Translations under genes and position numbers: made by a program | Shown: piece after piece, positions 33,065 through 41,791 of the stretch | How positions within the stretch are numbered: the first letter of the stretch is position 1 | Layout: each line of letters starts with the position of its first letter | Assembly (NCBI GenBank): GCA_029210815.1 | Contig: JARGGB010000018.1 | Location: 1 to 46,701, forward strand | Length of the DNA: 46,701 bases | Origin: Candidatus Brevefilum sp. | GTDB taxonomy: Bacteria; Chloroflexota; Anaerolineae; Anaerolineales; Anaerolineaceae | Direction of reading: 5' to 3' | Notes under the pieces: model-generated | What the model was told of the DNA's origin: nothing | Seen by the model: the letters and a program-made list of their open reading frames with translations, nothing else | The model's database searches: none

Positions 33065-34246
33065 TTGTTTAATCGAATTTCAGTTATCATATTGGATGGC
33101 GTCGGCATTGGGGCTGCACCTGATGCTGCGGATTATGGCGATGAAGGTTCAAACTCCATTGGCAATGTTGCCAAAGTTTTAGGCGGGATTGATTTACCAA
33201 ACATGGAAAAGCTAGGTTTAGGCAATGTTGAAAAAATAGAAGGGGTTCCACCAACAGAACACCCAAAAGGTGGTTATGGAAAAATGCAGCCTTTGTCTGC
33301 TGGTAAAGATACAATTCAAGGACATTGGGAGATGATGGGGATTTACCTCCCTGAGCCTTCTCCGACTTATCCCAATGGTTTTCCAGATGAGGTTATGACG
33401 GTCTTTGAGGAGGAAATTGGTCGAGGAACTTTAGCTAATCGACCTGCTTCAGGGACAGAAATTATCAAGGAATTGGGTGAGGAGCACATTCGTACCGGCA
33501 AACCGATTGTATACACGTCAGCGGACAGCGTTTTTCAAATAGCAGCACATGAAGACATCATCCCGGTTGATGAATTGTATGAAATGTGCTTGATTGCACG
33601 GAATATTTTGAAGGGAAAACATGCAGTTGGTCGAGTAATTGCCAGACCATTTGTTGGCACAAACCCTGAGAATTTCAAAAGGACGGATCGCAGGCGAGAT
33701 TTTTCCAGAACACCGGAATCGGACACCGTCCTTGACAAATGTTACGCTGCTGGGTTAGATGTCTGGTCGGTCGGGAAAATTGATGACATTTTTGTTCACC
33801 GTGGAATTACACGAAAGAATCACACATTAAACAATAAGGAGAGCATAAAAGCGACGATTGATCTTGTAGAAGAGCCTTTTAAAGGTTTGCTCTTTGTGAA
33901 CTTAATTGAATTTGACATGAATTTTGGACACCGTAATGATCCACATGGTTATTACGAGGCACTTAAAACATTTGACGACGCAATCCCTGAAATACAAAAG
34001 CGGCTGTCGGATGATGATTTGCTGATTGTTTCGGCGGATCATGGCGTTGATCCGACCACTAAGAGTACAGACCATTCCAGGGAATACGTCCCACTGCTTG
34101 TATTCGGACCCCGTGTCGGCGGTGTTGATCTTGGAATCAGACAAACCTTTGCGGATGTTGGCGCGACGATCACCGAAAACTTTGGTTTGACACCGCCAAT
34201 GATCGGCACCAGTTTCTTAAGCGACCTGGAAGAATCTAAAGGATGA
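33065..34246 (+). CDS. deoB: phosphopentomutase
   Basis: Interconverts ribose or deoxyribose 1-phosphate and 5-phosphate in nucleoside salvage. An alkaline-phosphatase-fold enzyme: metal Asp11 (LDGVGIGAAPD), the phosphorylated Thr83 in GKDTIQGHWE, SADSVFQIAAHED, and the late metal motifs SADHGVDP and TDHSREYVPLL. The start is taken as TTG 33065, with AAGGAGG 4 nt upstream; this gives 393 residues, as in other DeoB proteins. The frame extends in-frame to 32987 but that N-terminus (basic and repetitive) is unlike the family. The gene is followed 3 nt later by thrC. The nearby DeoC homologue lacks a key residue, so the usual DeoB-DeoC link is questionable here. Confidence 0.93.
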   Translation: MFNRISVIILDGVGIGAAPDAADYGDEGSNSIGNVAKVLGGIDLPNMEKLGLGNVEKIEGVPPTEHPKGGYGKMQPLSAGKDTIQGHWEMMGIYLPEPSPTYPNGFPDEVMTVFEEEIGRGTLANRPASGTEIIKELGEEHIRTGKPIVYTSADSVFQIAAHEDIIPVDELYEMCLIARNILKGKHAVGRVIARPFVGTNPENFKRTDRRRDFSRTPESDTVLDKCYAAGLDVWSVGKIDDIFVHRGITRKNHTLNNKESIKATIDLVEEPFKGLLFVNLIEFDMNFGHRNDPHGYYEALKTFDDAIPEIQKRLSDDDLLIVSADHGVDPTTKSTDHSREYVPLLVFGPRVGGVDLGIRQTFADVGATITENFGLTPPMIGTSFLSDLEESKG

Positions 34247-34249
34247 TCA

Positions 34250-35374
34250 ATGCGCGTTCGCTGTAACGAATGTGGAACTGAGGGTGAATTCCAGCTGGCA
34301 GTGTGGCGATGTTCTTGCGGTGGCGCCTGGGAACCGGTAGGACTTCCAGAATTTGATCCTTCAAATATATTTGCACAGGATTTTTCAATTTGGCGTTATG
34401 GCAGAATGCTTGGTTTGGATATAGATCGTCCACTCAAAAGGATGGGGGTGGGTTGGACACCACTAGTTCCTATTGAATTTTTGGGGCAAAAAATCCATCT
34501 AAAATTGGAGTATCTTTCTCCTTCCGGGTCATTTAAGGACCGCGGCGTCAATGCGATGGTCAATCAACTGGTCCATATGAGGGCAAATTTATTGGTTGAG
34601 GATTCTTCCGGGAATGCCGGTGCGTCCCTGGCCGCACATTCTGCTCGATTTGGGATAAAGTCAATAATATTTGTTCCAGCCTATGCTTCACCAAGTAAAC
34701 TTGCACAAATAAGCATTTATGGTGTTGACGTTGTGCCCATTGAAGGACCGCGCAGTGCAGCAGAAAAGGCTGCGCAAGCTATCGTTGGAAAAGATAGTGT
34801 GTATGCTTCCCATGCCCATAATCCTGCTTACCTAGCAGGGCAAATGACGGCAGCATGGGAATTGTGGGAACAACTCGATCGACACGTCCCTGATTGGGTG
34901 ATTAGCCCTGTTGCACAGGGAGGGCAATTTCTTGGTCTTTGGTTTGGTTTCAAGCACTTACAAGACGCGGGTTTGGTTGATAGAATTCCCAGGATGGTTG
35001 CCGTCCAACCTGCCCGGATAGCGCCGTTGTTCAATGCCTGGCACCAGGGTTTGGAAGAAGTAAAACCCATTGATGCATCCGGTCCTACCGTTGCTGAGGG
35101 AGTTGCTATCTCTCAACCAGTAAGGGGGAAAAGGTTGTTGCAGGTAATAAAGGATACCAACGGTATGGTTTTAGCAATCGATGAGGATGCGATCTTAATG
35201 GCTCAGCAAGATATTGCTCGCCATGGATATTATATCGAACCGACCAGTGCATTAGTTATTGCTGCGATTAAAAATCTTGCTGAACATTTCAAGCCTTCGG
35301 ATATTGTCGTTGTCCCATTGACAGGCAATGGGCTAAAAGGAAAACCAAAATATGATTATGGATCAAAAGATTGA
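34250..35374 (+). CDS. thrC: threonine synthase
   Basis: Converts O-phosphohomoserine to threonine with PLP. The PLP lysine is Lys96 in LSPSGSFKDRG. An N-terminal zinc ribbon (Cys5, Cys8, Cys21, Cys23) matches the short bacterial/archaeal threonine synthase type, as does DSSGNAGASLA and PTSALVIAAI. Length 374 is typical. It begins 3 nt after deoB and is probably co-transcribed. No other threonine genes (hom, thrB) are seen here. Related PLP fold-II enzymes such as cysteate synthase share the layout, so some doubt about substrate remains. Confidence 0.87.
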   Translation: MRVRCNECGTEGEFQLAVWRCSCGGAWEPVGLPEFDPSNIFAQDFSIWRYGRMLGLDIDRPLKRMGVGWTPLVPIEFLGQKIHLKLEYLSPSGSFKDRGVNAMVNQLVHMRANLLVEDSSGNAGASLAAHSARFGIKSIIFVPAYASPSKLAQISIYGVDVVPIEGPRSAAEKAAQAIVGKDSVYASHAHNPAYLAGQMTAAWELWEQLDRHVPDWVISPVAQGGQFLGLWFGFKHLQDAGLVDRIPRMVAVQPARIAPLFNAWHQGLEEVKPIDASGPTVAEGVAISQPVRGKRLLQVIKDTNGMVLAIDEDAILMAQQDIARHGYYIEPTSALVIAAIKNLAEHFKPSDIVVVPLTGNGLKGKPKYDYGSKD

Positions 35375-35544
35375 ATTCTTTCCAATCCTTATCATTCATG
35401 GCCGGTTTTTCTGAATGGAGAATTCGTAATCCATATTGAATTGTAATAAAAAACTAATCTCCATAAAGTATTAAAAATCACGTGAAAAATTGACAAAAAT
35501 GTTGTATGCTCTACGTAACAACCATTGTTTCCGCGGAGGTCTTG

Positions 35545-36537
35545 ATGAGAGCAGAGTCATTTCGTGATTTTTTATCATCGAGGGGTGTGAATGATAAAGA
35601 AATACAAGCAAGGAATAATTTCATCGAGAAGATTGAGGATGCGTAGGAAGCGAAGGTTCCAATCTGGACCCTGGAGGACGTAAACTGTGCATCTTCGCAA
35701 TCAATTGTTGAAGATATGATCGATAGGGGAGAGAACACCATTGAAAATCTACAGACTTTGCTGCTTTATGCGATTTCAATTGACAACAAAGCCTTGTATA
35801 TCCTGCTGCTGCAGCATTTGGATGGGTATGAAGCATTTAACAATCTGCATTCAAAATTAGCAGAGGTTGTTGGTGAAGACCTGCGGGATATTATCTTTGA
35901 CGAAATGCCGCTGCTGCCCTTAGGAATGTCTGCACGAGAGAAATCATTATATGCGTACCGGATCATGAACCGTCTAGAAGAAATTTTTGAGGAAAATACA
36001 TGCCGGGATGTATTAAAAGACTGCTTGCGTGATTTGCCTGAACCGATGTACCAGGGGCATCAAAAAATCTTCAACGAAGAATGTAATTTTGACATTGATT
36101 GTTATTTGGTAAAAAAGGGCCAAAAATTTATAGAAACTTTACGTCAATACCAGGAAGCTGAAAAATTATTCTTTGGACAGGAAATTAATGATGATGTGAT
36201 TGCTTTTGTTGAGGCAAATAAGGAAATTAGCCAGGGGGTCAGGGAAGGAATTATTGTTTATGAAACGAAAATCCCGTACAACACAATAGCATTTCTGGCG
36301 GAGAAGGATCCAGCTAAGAGGGCATATTATTATTGCCACTGCCCCTGGGCGCGAGAATCTTTAAGAAACAGCGCCTTCAAAGTGAGTGCAACTTTCTGTC
36401 AATGTTCTGCAGGATTTCACAAAAAACCCTATGAAATGATTTTTGGTCAAAGCATAAAAGCAGAAGTGCTGCAAAGCGTGCTCAATGGGGATGAGGTATG
36501 CCGATTTGCGATTCATCTACCCCAGACAGCGGATTAA
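35545..36537 (+). pseudogene. full-length locus interrupted by an in-frame TAG at codon 34
   Basis: Reading from ATG 35545, which has a good GGAGG site 5-9 nt upstream, the frame continues into the long frame that ends at 36537, but it contains one amber codon, TAG at 35644-35646. The encoded product before the stop (MRAESFRDFLSSRGVN...) and after it (EAKVPIWTLEDV...) reads as ordinary protein. A C-to-T change from CAG (Gln) would explain it. The frame, the site and the intact downstream protein show a once-intact gene of about 330 residues. Whether it is a true mutation, a sequencing error or a read-through codon cannot be told. Confidence 0.6.
35716..36537 (+). CDS. DUF6144-like (CHCPWARE-motif) protein, intact C-terminal frame
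   Basis: The uninterrupted part is 273 residues. The C-terminus has a distinctive Cys/His-rich motif (YYCHCPWARESL about residues 209-220, TFCQCSAGFHKKPYE about 228-242) and ends in DEVCRFAIHLP, a pattern shared with V4R-like small-molecule-binding and DUF6144 proteins. The cysteines could bind a metal. The N-terminal part is helical. ATG 35716 follows GATAGGGGAG at about 9 nt less clearly than the upstream GGAGG at 35545, so the natural start is probably the earlier one and this frame is the remainder of a broken gene. Function unknown; the family name is from memory. Confidence 0.55.
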   Translation: MIDRGENTIENLQTLLLYAISIDNKALYILLLQHLDGYEAFNNLHSKLAEVVGEDLRDIIFDEMPLLPLGMSAREKSLYAYRIMNRLEEIFEENTCRDVLKDCLRDLPEPMYQGHQKIFNEECNFDIDCYLVKKGQKFIETLRQYQEAEKLFFGQEINDDVIAFVEANKEISQGVREGIIVYETKIPYNTIAFLAEKDPAKRAYYYCHCPWARESLRNSAFKVSATFCQCSAGFHKKPYEMIFGQSIKAEVLQSVLNGDEVCRFAIHLPQTAD

Positions 36538-36540
36538 GTC

Positions 36541-37638
36541 TTATTTCTCGCGATTAATTAGAACCTTCCAACGCGGATCATTTTTCATGTGGGTCATATG
36601 CTCGCTATTTTGGATGTAATCAAAATTGTCGAAACCGAGATTGATTGTAAGTTCCAGGAACTTAAAAGCTGCGTCAAGCCGGTTTAAATGCGATGCCGCG
36701 CATGCTGCATTCGATGCCATCCAGGCCTGTCTGTTTTTCTGCGACAAAGCCCTTTCGTACCAGTTTATTGCTTCTTGATAATCCTGGTTTTCAAAATATA
36801 TGTTGCCATGGACAGCAAGACCCAGGGTTCTGTCCCAAAACAGCATCAATACATCGTGATGATCCATGAGTTCGAAACCTGCGCTAAGAGCAGTACGGCA
36901 GGAAGGCTGGTTTGATTCAGCACAATGCCAGAGAAGGTTCGAAATACCAATTTCAAGGGCTTGAGTTTGGAATTTCTGTGTCATGGCTTTTGCCAGGCCA
37001 ATTTTTCTATGTGCTGGCAGCGAGGCTATCCCAATCTCGCACTGATCTTGGAAATTGTATTCTGAAAGGCACCATCCTGCCAACGAACTGTCCTTGAATG
37101 CTGCAAGGCCAAAACTATTCTGAAGAAATGCATCCACCGATTCACGTTCGGAGCACATTTCTTCAAGGAGGTCGTCTTTCTCTGGAAAGGATTTCTGAAT
37201 TAGAGAACGATTTACAGGCAGAAGTTGATAGCCGTCAGGTGTCGGCACGTTTCTTATCGGGATATTTGATTGCTTTTGGTAAATATGATACGCCATTTGA
37301 ATGGGTTCTTTGTTTTCAAGAGACTTGCCTAAGATGTCAAGCCAGCGGGAATCATTAACTGTTAATCTGAAGAAATCCACATTTGATTTTTCGCAATTGT
37401 TCTTAACTTCGGTGAGAAAAAATTTGTGCCAGGAATATTCCAAATTGGCATCAGGGTTACCAGATAAAAACACTCGCTGTTTAAATTGGGCTAATGCAAT
37501 TTTCGGTTCTCGGATGTTATCAACGTAAATCCATCCAGGGGTTTGCCCGGAAAAAATTGTATGAAGGACGGTTTGGTATTTAATTTGATCCAATAGCTCC
37601 TTGGCGACATCGTAACTATCGATTTTCAGTTTTTCCAT
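36541..37638 (-). CDS. GNAT-family N-acetyltransferase with C-terminal TPR-like region
   Basis: Residues about 155-260 form a GNAT core that transfers acetyl groups from acetyl-CoA to an amine: GLAAFKDSSLAGWCLSE, then EIGIASLPAHRKIGLAKAMTQKF (the acetyl-CoA loop, here R/K-x-x-G-L-A), then CAESNQPSCRTALSAGFEL. After about 280 the sequence LAVHGNIYFENQDYQEAINWYERAL is a tetratricopeptide-like helix pair, with a second copy after it. The N-terminal 150 residues are unassigned. ATG 37638 is chosen; a TTG two codons earlier is open. The gene converges with the broken gene, ending 3 nt apart. Substrate unknown. Confidence 0.78.
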   Translation of the reverse strand: MEKLKIDSYDVAKELLDQIKYQTVLHTIFSGQTPGWIYVDNIREPKIALAQFKQRVFLSGNPDANLEYSWHKFFLTEVKNNCEKSNVDFFRLTVNDSRWLDILGKSLENKEPIQMAYHIYQKQSNIPIRNVPTPDGYQLLPVNRSLIQKSFPEKDDLLEEMCSERESVDAFLQNSFGLAAFKDSSLAGWCLSEYNFQDQCEIGIASLPAHRKIGLAKAMTQKFQTQALEIGISNLLWHCAESNQPSCRTALSAGFELMDHHDVLMLFWDRTLGLAVHGNIYFENQDYQEAINWYERALSQKNRQAWMASNAACAASHLNRLDAAFKFLELTINLGFDNFDYIQNSEHMTHMKNDPRWKVLINREK

Positions 37639-37738
37639 GCGCAAGCCTATCCTTTTAGTTGTGCGTTTCTTCTTTCACGTCCAAATTATTTGATACAATC
37701 AGTGTGATGTAACTTTTGATTATATCAAAGGAGTATAA

Positions 37739-38431
37739 ATGCCAAAAGGAAAACATGCTGTCGCTAATCTGTCAAAGGCTTCTATTGAAGCGAATCTTCT
37801 TACCCCAAAAATAGCTGAAAAGGAGACAATTGAAGCCTGTGAAGCGGCAAAAAGCCATGAATTTGCGGCTGTTTGTGTAAAGCCATGTTATGTGCACCAA
37901 GCCGTTTTTGCTTTGAGGGGATCAGACACAAAACCAGCGACGGTCATTGGTTTCCCGTTTGGTTATCAATCAAAAGCAGTAAAAGTCGCCGCTGCAAAGC
38001 GAGCTCTGACAGAAGGTGTTCTAGAACTAAATCTTGTTGCAAATTCAGCGTACCTTTTTGATGGAAAATATGATTTATTTGAGGATGATATTCGAGCGAT
38101 TTGTTGTTTAGCTCGTATGAATTACGCACTTGTAAACATCATATTGAATTGTCAGTATCTTCCAGATGATTTGATTGTTAATGGGGTAAAAATCATCGCC
38201 GAAACCGAGGCGCATTGGATATCACCCTCATCCGGTTTGGGAAAAGCGGAAGATGATGAGGCTTATTTTTCCCTGTTGAAGCAAACCCTGGGAGAGAGCA
38301 TTAAATTAAAATCAATGGGAAAAGTCAAAAATCAGGAAACTTACATAAAACTTCAAGAATTGGGTTGTGATCGTATTGCACTTAATCATCCTGAGGCATA
38401 TCGAAAATTTGTTACGGATGAGGGCAGATAA
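37739..38431 (+). CDS. deoxyribose-phosphate aldolase homologue lacking the Schiff-base lysine
   Basis: The 230-residue protein has the DeoC barrel from end to end: AANL..., EFAAVCVKPCYVHQAV, GFPFGYQSKAVKVAAAKRAL, and a terminal KLQELGCDRIALNHPEA. In DeoC the strand-6 motif is VKTSTGF, where Lys167 forms the Schiff base. Here it reads WISPSSGLG, placing Ser162 at that position. Asp102 of DeoC (ELDMV) is Asn98 here (ELNLV). The third active-site lysine (E. coli Lys201) is kept as Lys191 (IKLKSMG). It therefore cannot be assumed to cleave deoxyribose 5-phosphate. AAAGGAG precedes the ATG. It may bind a phosphorylated sugar or be a pseudoenzyme. Confidence 0.8.
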   Translation: MPKGKHAVANLSKASIEANLLTPKIAEKETIEACEAAKSHEFAAVCVKPCYVHQAVFALRGSDTKPATVIGFPFGYQSKAVKVAAAKRALTEGVLELNLVANSAYLFDGKYDLFEDDIRAICCLARMNYALVNIILNCQYLPDDLIVNGVKIIAETEAHWISPSSGLGKAEDDEAYFSLLKQTLGESIKLKSMGKVKNQETYIKLQELGCDRIALNHPEAYRKFVTDEGR

Positions 38432-38480
38432 GGGTAAGCATAAAGAGGTGTAGAAAAGGGAATAAGACAAAACAGTATCG

Positions 38481-38684
38481 TTAAATTTGTCCGCTGTTCA
38501 CCAACCGAGCAAAGTTTTCAAAAGAACGGTTGTAAGTCGCTTCTGCATCCTTTGGAAATGCGCAGCCAGGTAATTCACGCATTTTCAGGTGATAACTGAT
38601 GCATTCACAGCAAATTCCCTTGCGAGAGCATGGGTTGTAGGAGCAATTACAATGGCGCAGGTTTTGTTCTTTTTTACATTCCAT
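38481..38684 (-). CDS. Cys-rich small protein (DUF6485-like)
   Basis: A 67-residue protein with cysteines concentrated in the first 45 residues ([19 protein letters not shown], then KGICCEC, then GCAF). This fits the DUF6485 family by memory, with the [12 protein letters not shown] core. Multiple cysteines suggest zinc or iron-sulfur binding. The start at 38684 is selected because AAAGGA precedes it; a longer frame to 38699 begins with MKGLS. It converges with the DeoC-like gene with 49 nt between the stops. No function is known to me. Confidence 0.72.
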   Translation of the reverse strand: MECKKEQNLRHCNCSYNPCSRKGICCECISYHLKMRELPGCAFPKDAEATYNRSFENFARLVNSGQI

Positions 38685-38844
38685 GGACAATCCTTTCAAT
38701 AATCTTCTTTTGAATTCACAAGCAGTATTTTATTATTTTATGGGTTATCCTGCAAATGCATCTCATCTGCAAGGTCGATATGAAATCATAAATCGAGTTA
38801 ATTAAGGTATAGTTACTTCTGAAAAATCATTAATGAGGTGAAAA

Positions 38845-39558
38845 ATGGATACATTCAAAATTCTTTTGTTGATTGCAAGACCAGCAGCAGGCAAAAGTGA
38901 AGTGATCAATTATTTAAAAAACATACCATTAAAAAGCAGAAAAGAGCTGTTTCACATTGGTGAATTTGCGGAAATTGATGATTTCCCAATGCTGTGGACC
39001 TGGTTTGAAGAAGATGCACTGCTTGAGAAGATGGGGCACCCGAGGCTGCACACAACTCCTGACGGCTATTTTAGGTACCGCTATTTGTGGGATTTGTTAA
39101 TCGAACGGATCAGTCTTGAGTATCAAAAAATGATGCGTGATTTTGAGGGGGATACCATTATTTTAGAATTTTCACGCGGTTCTGAGCATGGTGGTTACCG
39201 CAGCGCTTTTGAGCACCTCTCTGAGGATATTTTGAAAAAATTAGCCATTCTTTACCTCGATGTTCCCTGGGAAGAATCCCTGAGAAAAAATCGCAGACGC
39301 TTTAATCCGGATCGTCCTGATAGTATCTTGGAGCATGGCCTGCCGGATGAGAAACTAGAAAAACTGTATCGTGAGACAGACTGGCAAGATCTGGTAAAAA
39401 ACCAAAAAGACACTATGGTTATTAAGGGTTTGGAGGTCCCTTATGCTGTATTTGACAATACAGATGATGTGACAACCGCCCAGGGAGACGCTTTAGGAGA
39501 GCGCTTATTATCTGTTTTGGATGAGCTGTGGGCGAATTACAAAGAATTACACTCATAA
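38845..39558 (+). CDS. P-loop kinase-like protein of unknown substrate
   Basis: The N-terminus has a Walker A motif (ARPAAGKS, residues 11-18) at the end of a hydrophobic strand (FKILLLI). A second hydrophobic strand with an acidic/Arg pair appears at TIILEFSRGSEHGG (about 105-118). A Lys/Arg-rich RKNRRRFNPDRPDS (about 148-161) may be a lid. The length (237 residues) and pattern resemble adenylate-kinase-like or zeta-toxin-type small-molecule kinases. The ATG has GAGGTG 6 nt upstream. It is flanked by spacers and looks monocistronic. No family name is secure. Confidence 0.7.
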   Translation: MDTFKILLLIARPAAGKSEVINYLKNIPLKSRKELFHIGEFAEIDDFPMLWTWFEEDALLEKMGHPRLHTTPDGYFRYRYLWDLLIERISLEYQKMMRDFEGDTIILEFSRGSEHGGYRSAFEHLSEDILKKLAILYLDVPWEESLRKNRRRFNPDRPDSILEHGLPDEKLEKLYRETDWQDLVKNQKDTMVIKGLEVPYAVFDNTDDVTTAQGDALGERLLSVLDELWANYKELHS

Positions 39559-39752
39559 ATATTGGCCTTTTGTATCGATTGATATCATTTTGGCAGAGTA
39601 AATTTTCTGTGATCGTAATAAATAATGGGTTTCGCATAGTAATTGATTTTTAATCGTAACAGCCATTTGCCAATAGTCATATTCTTAACAACGCCACAAT
39701 AATCTTGGGGATTAAATCGATTTAAAACCAATTTGTAAGGGATAAGTATTTC

Positions 39753-40934
39753 ATGTCACGAAAAACTTTTCGGATCATCATTAGCCTTGTTGGATTGGTG
39801 GTGATTGCCGCCGTTTTGACACCTAAACTGCTGGATTATTTCAATCAACCAGTGGTAGAAGAAACGGTCGTTGGTTACGGATCGGACGCAGTATTTGCGA
39901 TTGTTGACAGCATCATCGAAGAAGGGCAAATCACTCTCGGGGATGTAAGGCACCCGTATCAAATTTTACCAATCATTCCAGAAGAAGGAAAATATTCTGG
40001 GATACCCTTTAAGATTGATTACGGTACACGACAGATACGAAACAATATGATTATGATGCAAGATGGCGATAAGATTTTAGTCAATATTTCATCAACGCCT
40101 GATGGCATTCTTTCAGCGCATTTTAGTGATTTTTATCGTCGAAGCAGTTTAATATGGCTGCTGGTTATATTTGTTCTTGCCAGTGTGATCATTAGCGGCT
40201 GGAAAGGAATCCGTTCTTTGTTAGGGATTTTACTCAGTTTAGCTGTCATCATTCTAATTATTTTGCCAGGAATTCAAAGCGGCAAAGATCCCCTTTCTAT
40301 AAGCATTCTTGGGGCTTTCTTTTTTGTCGCTTTCAGTTTGTATATCATTTATGGCTGGAATGTTAAAACACATACTGCAGTTCTGGGCTCATTTTTAGCG
40401 CTCATTATCACGGGTGTGTTAGCCATGATATTTGTCAATAATACGAGATTGACGGGTTATGGCGATGAGAATATGTTTTACATCTCTCAACTGACTCAAA
40501 ACACGATGAATGTTCGCAGTTTGCTGTTGGCAGGCATTCTTATCGGCACTTTGGGTGTGCTGGATGACCTGGTGATCTCGCAAGCATCAGCGGTTTTCGA
40601 ACTATTTCGGAACCAGCCGACTCAAAATTTTAAACGATTGTACAAATCTGCCATGAACATTGGTCAGGATCATATCGCAGCAACCGTAAACACACTGGTA
40701 CTGGCATATGCAGGCGCATCATTGCCGATGTTATTGTTATTTTCTTTCAGAAACGTAAATTATAGCCTGGCAATCAACCAGGAGTATATTGCTGAAGAAA
40801 TTGTTCGAACAATTGTGGGTTCTTTAGGCCTTTTTGCTGCTGTTCCGATCACAACAGCGCTAGCAGCTCTAGTTGCAGTAAAATACTGGGACTTAGGAAA
40901 AATCAAACTATATCTGGGACCATTAAATGAATGA
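39753..40934 (+). CDS. YibE/F-family membrane protein
   Basis: The protein starts with one membrane helix (about 6-24), a soluble extracytoplasmic domain (about 25-130), then seven to eight further helices to the end. Motifs GILIGTLGVLDDLVISQASAVFEL and YAGASLPMLLLFSF match the YibE/F family, whose biochemical role is not established (Gram-positive relatives include a lactococcal protein). The 393 residues are normal. It shares an 8-nt overlap with the next gene, giving an operon with a methyltransferase. A spacer of about 190 nt before it has no clear feature. Confidence 0.87.
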   Translation: MSRKTFRIIISLVGLVVIAAVLTPKLLDYFNQPVVEETVVGYGSDAVFAIVDSIIEEGQITLGDVRHPYQILPIIPEEGKYSGIPFKIDYGTRQIRNNMIMMQDGDKILVNISSTPDGILSAHFSDFYRRSSLIWLLVIFVLASVIISGWKGIRSLLGILLSLAVIILIILPGIQSGKDPLSISILGAFFFVAFSLYIIYGWNVKTHTAVLGSFLALIITGVLAMIFVNNTRLTGYGDENMFYISQLTQNTMNVRSLLLAGILIGTLGVLDDLVISQASAVFELFRNQPTQNFKRLYKSAMNIGQDHIAATVNTLVLAYAGASLPMLLLFSFRNVNYSLAINQEYIAEEIVRTIVGSLGLFAAVPITTALAALVAVKYWDLGKIKLYLGPLNE

Positions 40935-41715
40935 GCAAAACATGTATGATAAATTCAGTCAGAATTACGATCGATTTGTAAATTGGGACGCCCGATTATC
41001 TTCTGAAATCCCTTTTCTCCTTACAAAATTATCTGCATTAGCGCGAGAAAATTCTCAGAAGCCATGGATATTGGATACTGCCTGTGGTACTGGTCACCAT
41101 GCAATTGCTCTTGCAAAACAAGGTTTTAACTGTATTGGGGCAGATGTAAGCGCTGGCATGATTGACATCGCAAGAGAAAATGCAATAAACCAGGATGTTC
41201 AGGTTGTTTTCAAAAGGGTAGGGTTTGGTGATTTGGATGCGGCATTTGGAAGTGCGAAATTCGATGGCTTGTTATGTCTGGGGAATTCATTGCCGCATGT
41301 ATTAGGAGAAGAGAATTTGCTAAAAGCTTTGGCGGATTTCCGAACGGTTTTGAAAAAAAACGGTCTTCTCATAATTCAAAATCGCAATTTTGACAAAGTG
41401 ATGGCAGAAAAAAATCGCTGGATGGAACCTCAAACCTATCGCGAAGCAGATCATACCTGGATTTTCTCTCGGTTTTATGATTTTGAGGATGATGAACAGC
41501 TAACTTTCAATATCCAAATCTTGACCAGCCAGGCAGGTGAAGATTTTACACAAGAAATTATCAGTACGTCACTCTGGCCTATCAGAAAAGAAACGATATT
41601 AAAGACATTGAAAAAATCAGGATTCAAAAGCCTTCAGTTTTATGGAAATCTTGAAGGAGCAGAATTTAATGGACTTTCATCTCCTAATTTAGTTGTTGTA
41701 ACAAAAGCTGGATAG
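40927..41715 (+). CDS. class I SAM-dependent methyltransferase
   Basis: Residues 40-150 form a Rossmann-like methyltransferase core: motif I LDTACGTGHHAIALA (about 47-61), an acidic residue after strand 2 (IGADVS), and FDGLLCLGNSLPH (motif IV region). Transfers a methyl group from S-adenosylmethionine to an unknown acceptor. The 262-residue protein has no signal peptide. The ATG at 40927 lies inside the end of the YibE/F-family gene, so translation is coupled. An in-frame ATG at 40942 is an alternative. The acceptor cannot be read from the sequence. Confidence 0.9.
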   Translation: MNEQNMYDKFSQNYDRFVNWDARLSSEIPFLLTKLSALARENSQKPWILDTACGTGHHAIALAKQGFNCIGADVSAGMIDIARENAINQDVQVVFKRVGFGDLDAAFGSAKFDGLLCLGNSLPHVLGEENLLKALADFRTVLKKNGLLIIQNRNFDKVMAEKNRWMEPQTYREADHTWIFSRFYDFEDDEQLTFNIQILTSQAGEDFTQEIISTSLWPIRKETILKTLKKSGFKSLQFYGNLEGAEFNGLSSPNLVVVTKAG

Positions 41716-41791
41716 AAAAATGAATTTTAATTACCATGCCAGATTTAAGTGTTAGGATTGAGTAATATTCAAAGCACTCATGGGAGAAATC

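Noticed and set aside
34246-34250. deoB-thrC gap as a sign of a fused protein
   Set aside because: The two frames have separate stop and start codons and complete domains, so this is only close packing.
35644-35646. Amber codon as evidence for pyrrolysine
   Set aside because: A single TAG in one gene with no pyl genes in the window is more simply a mutation or an error.
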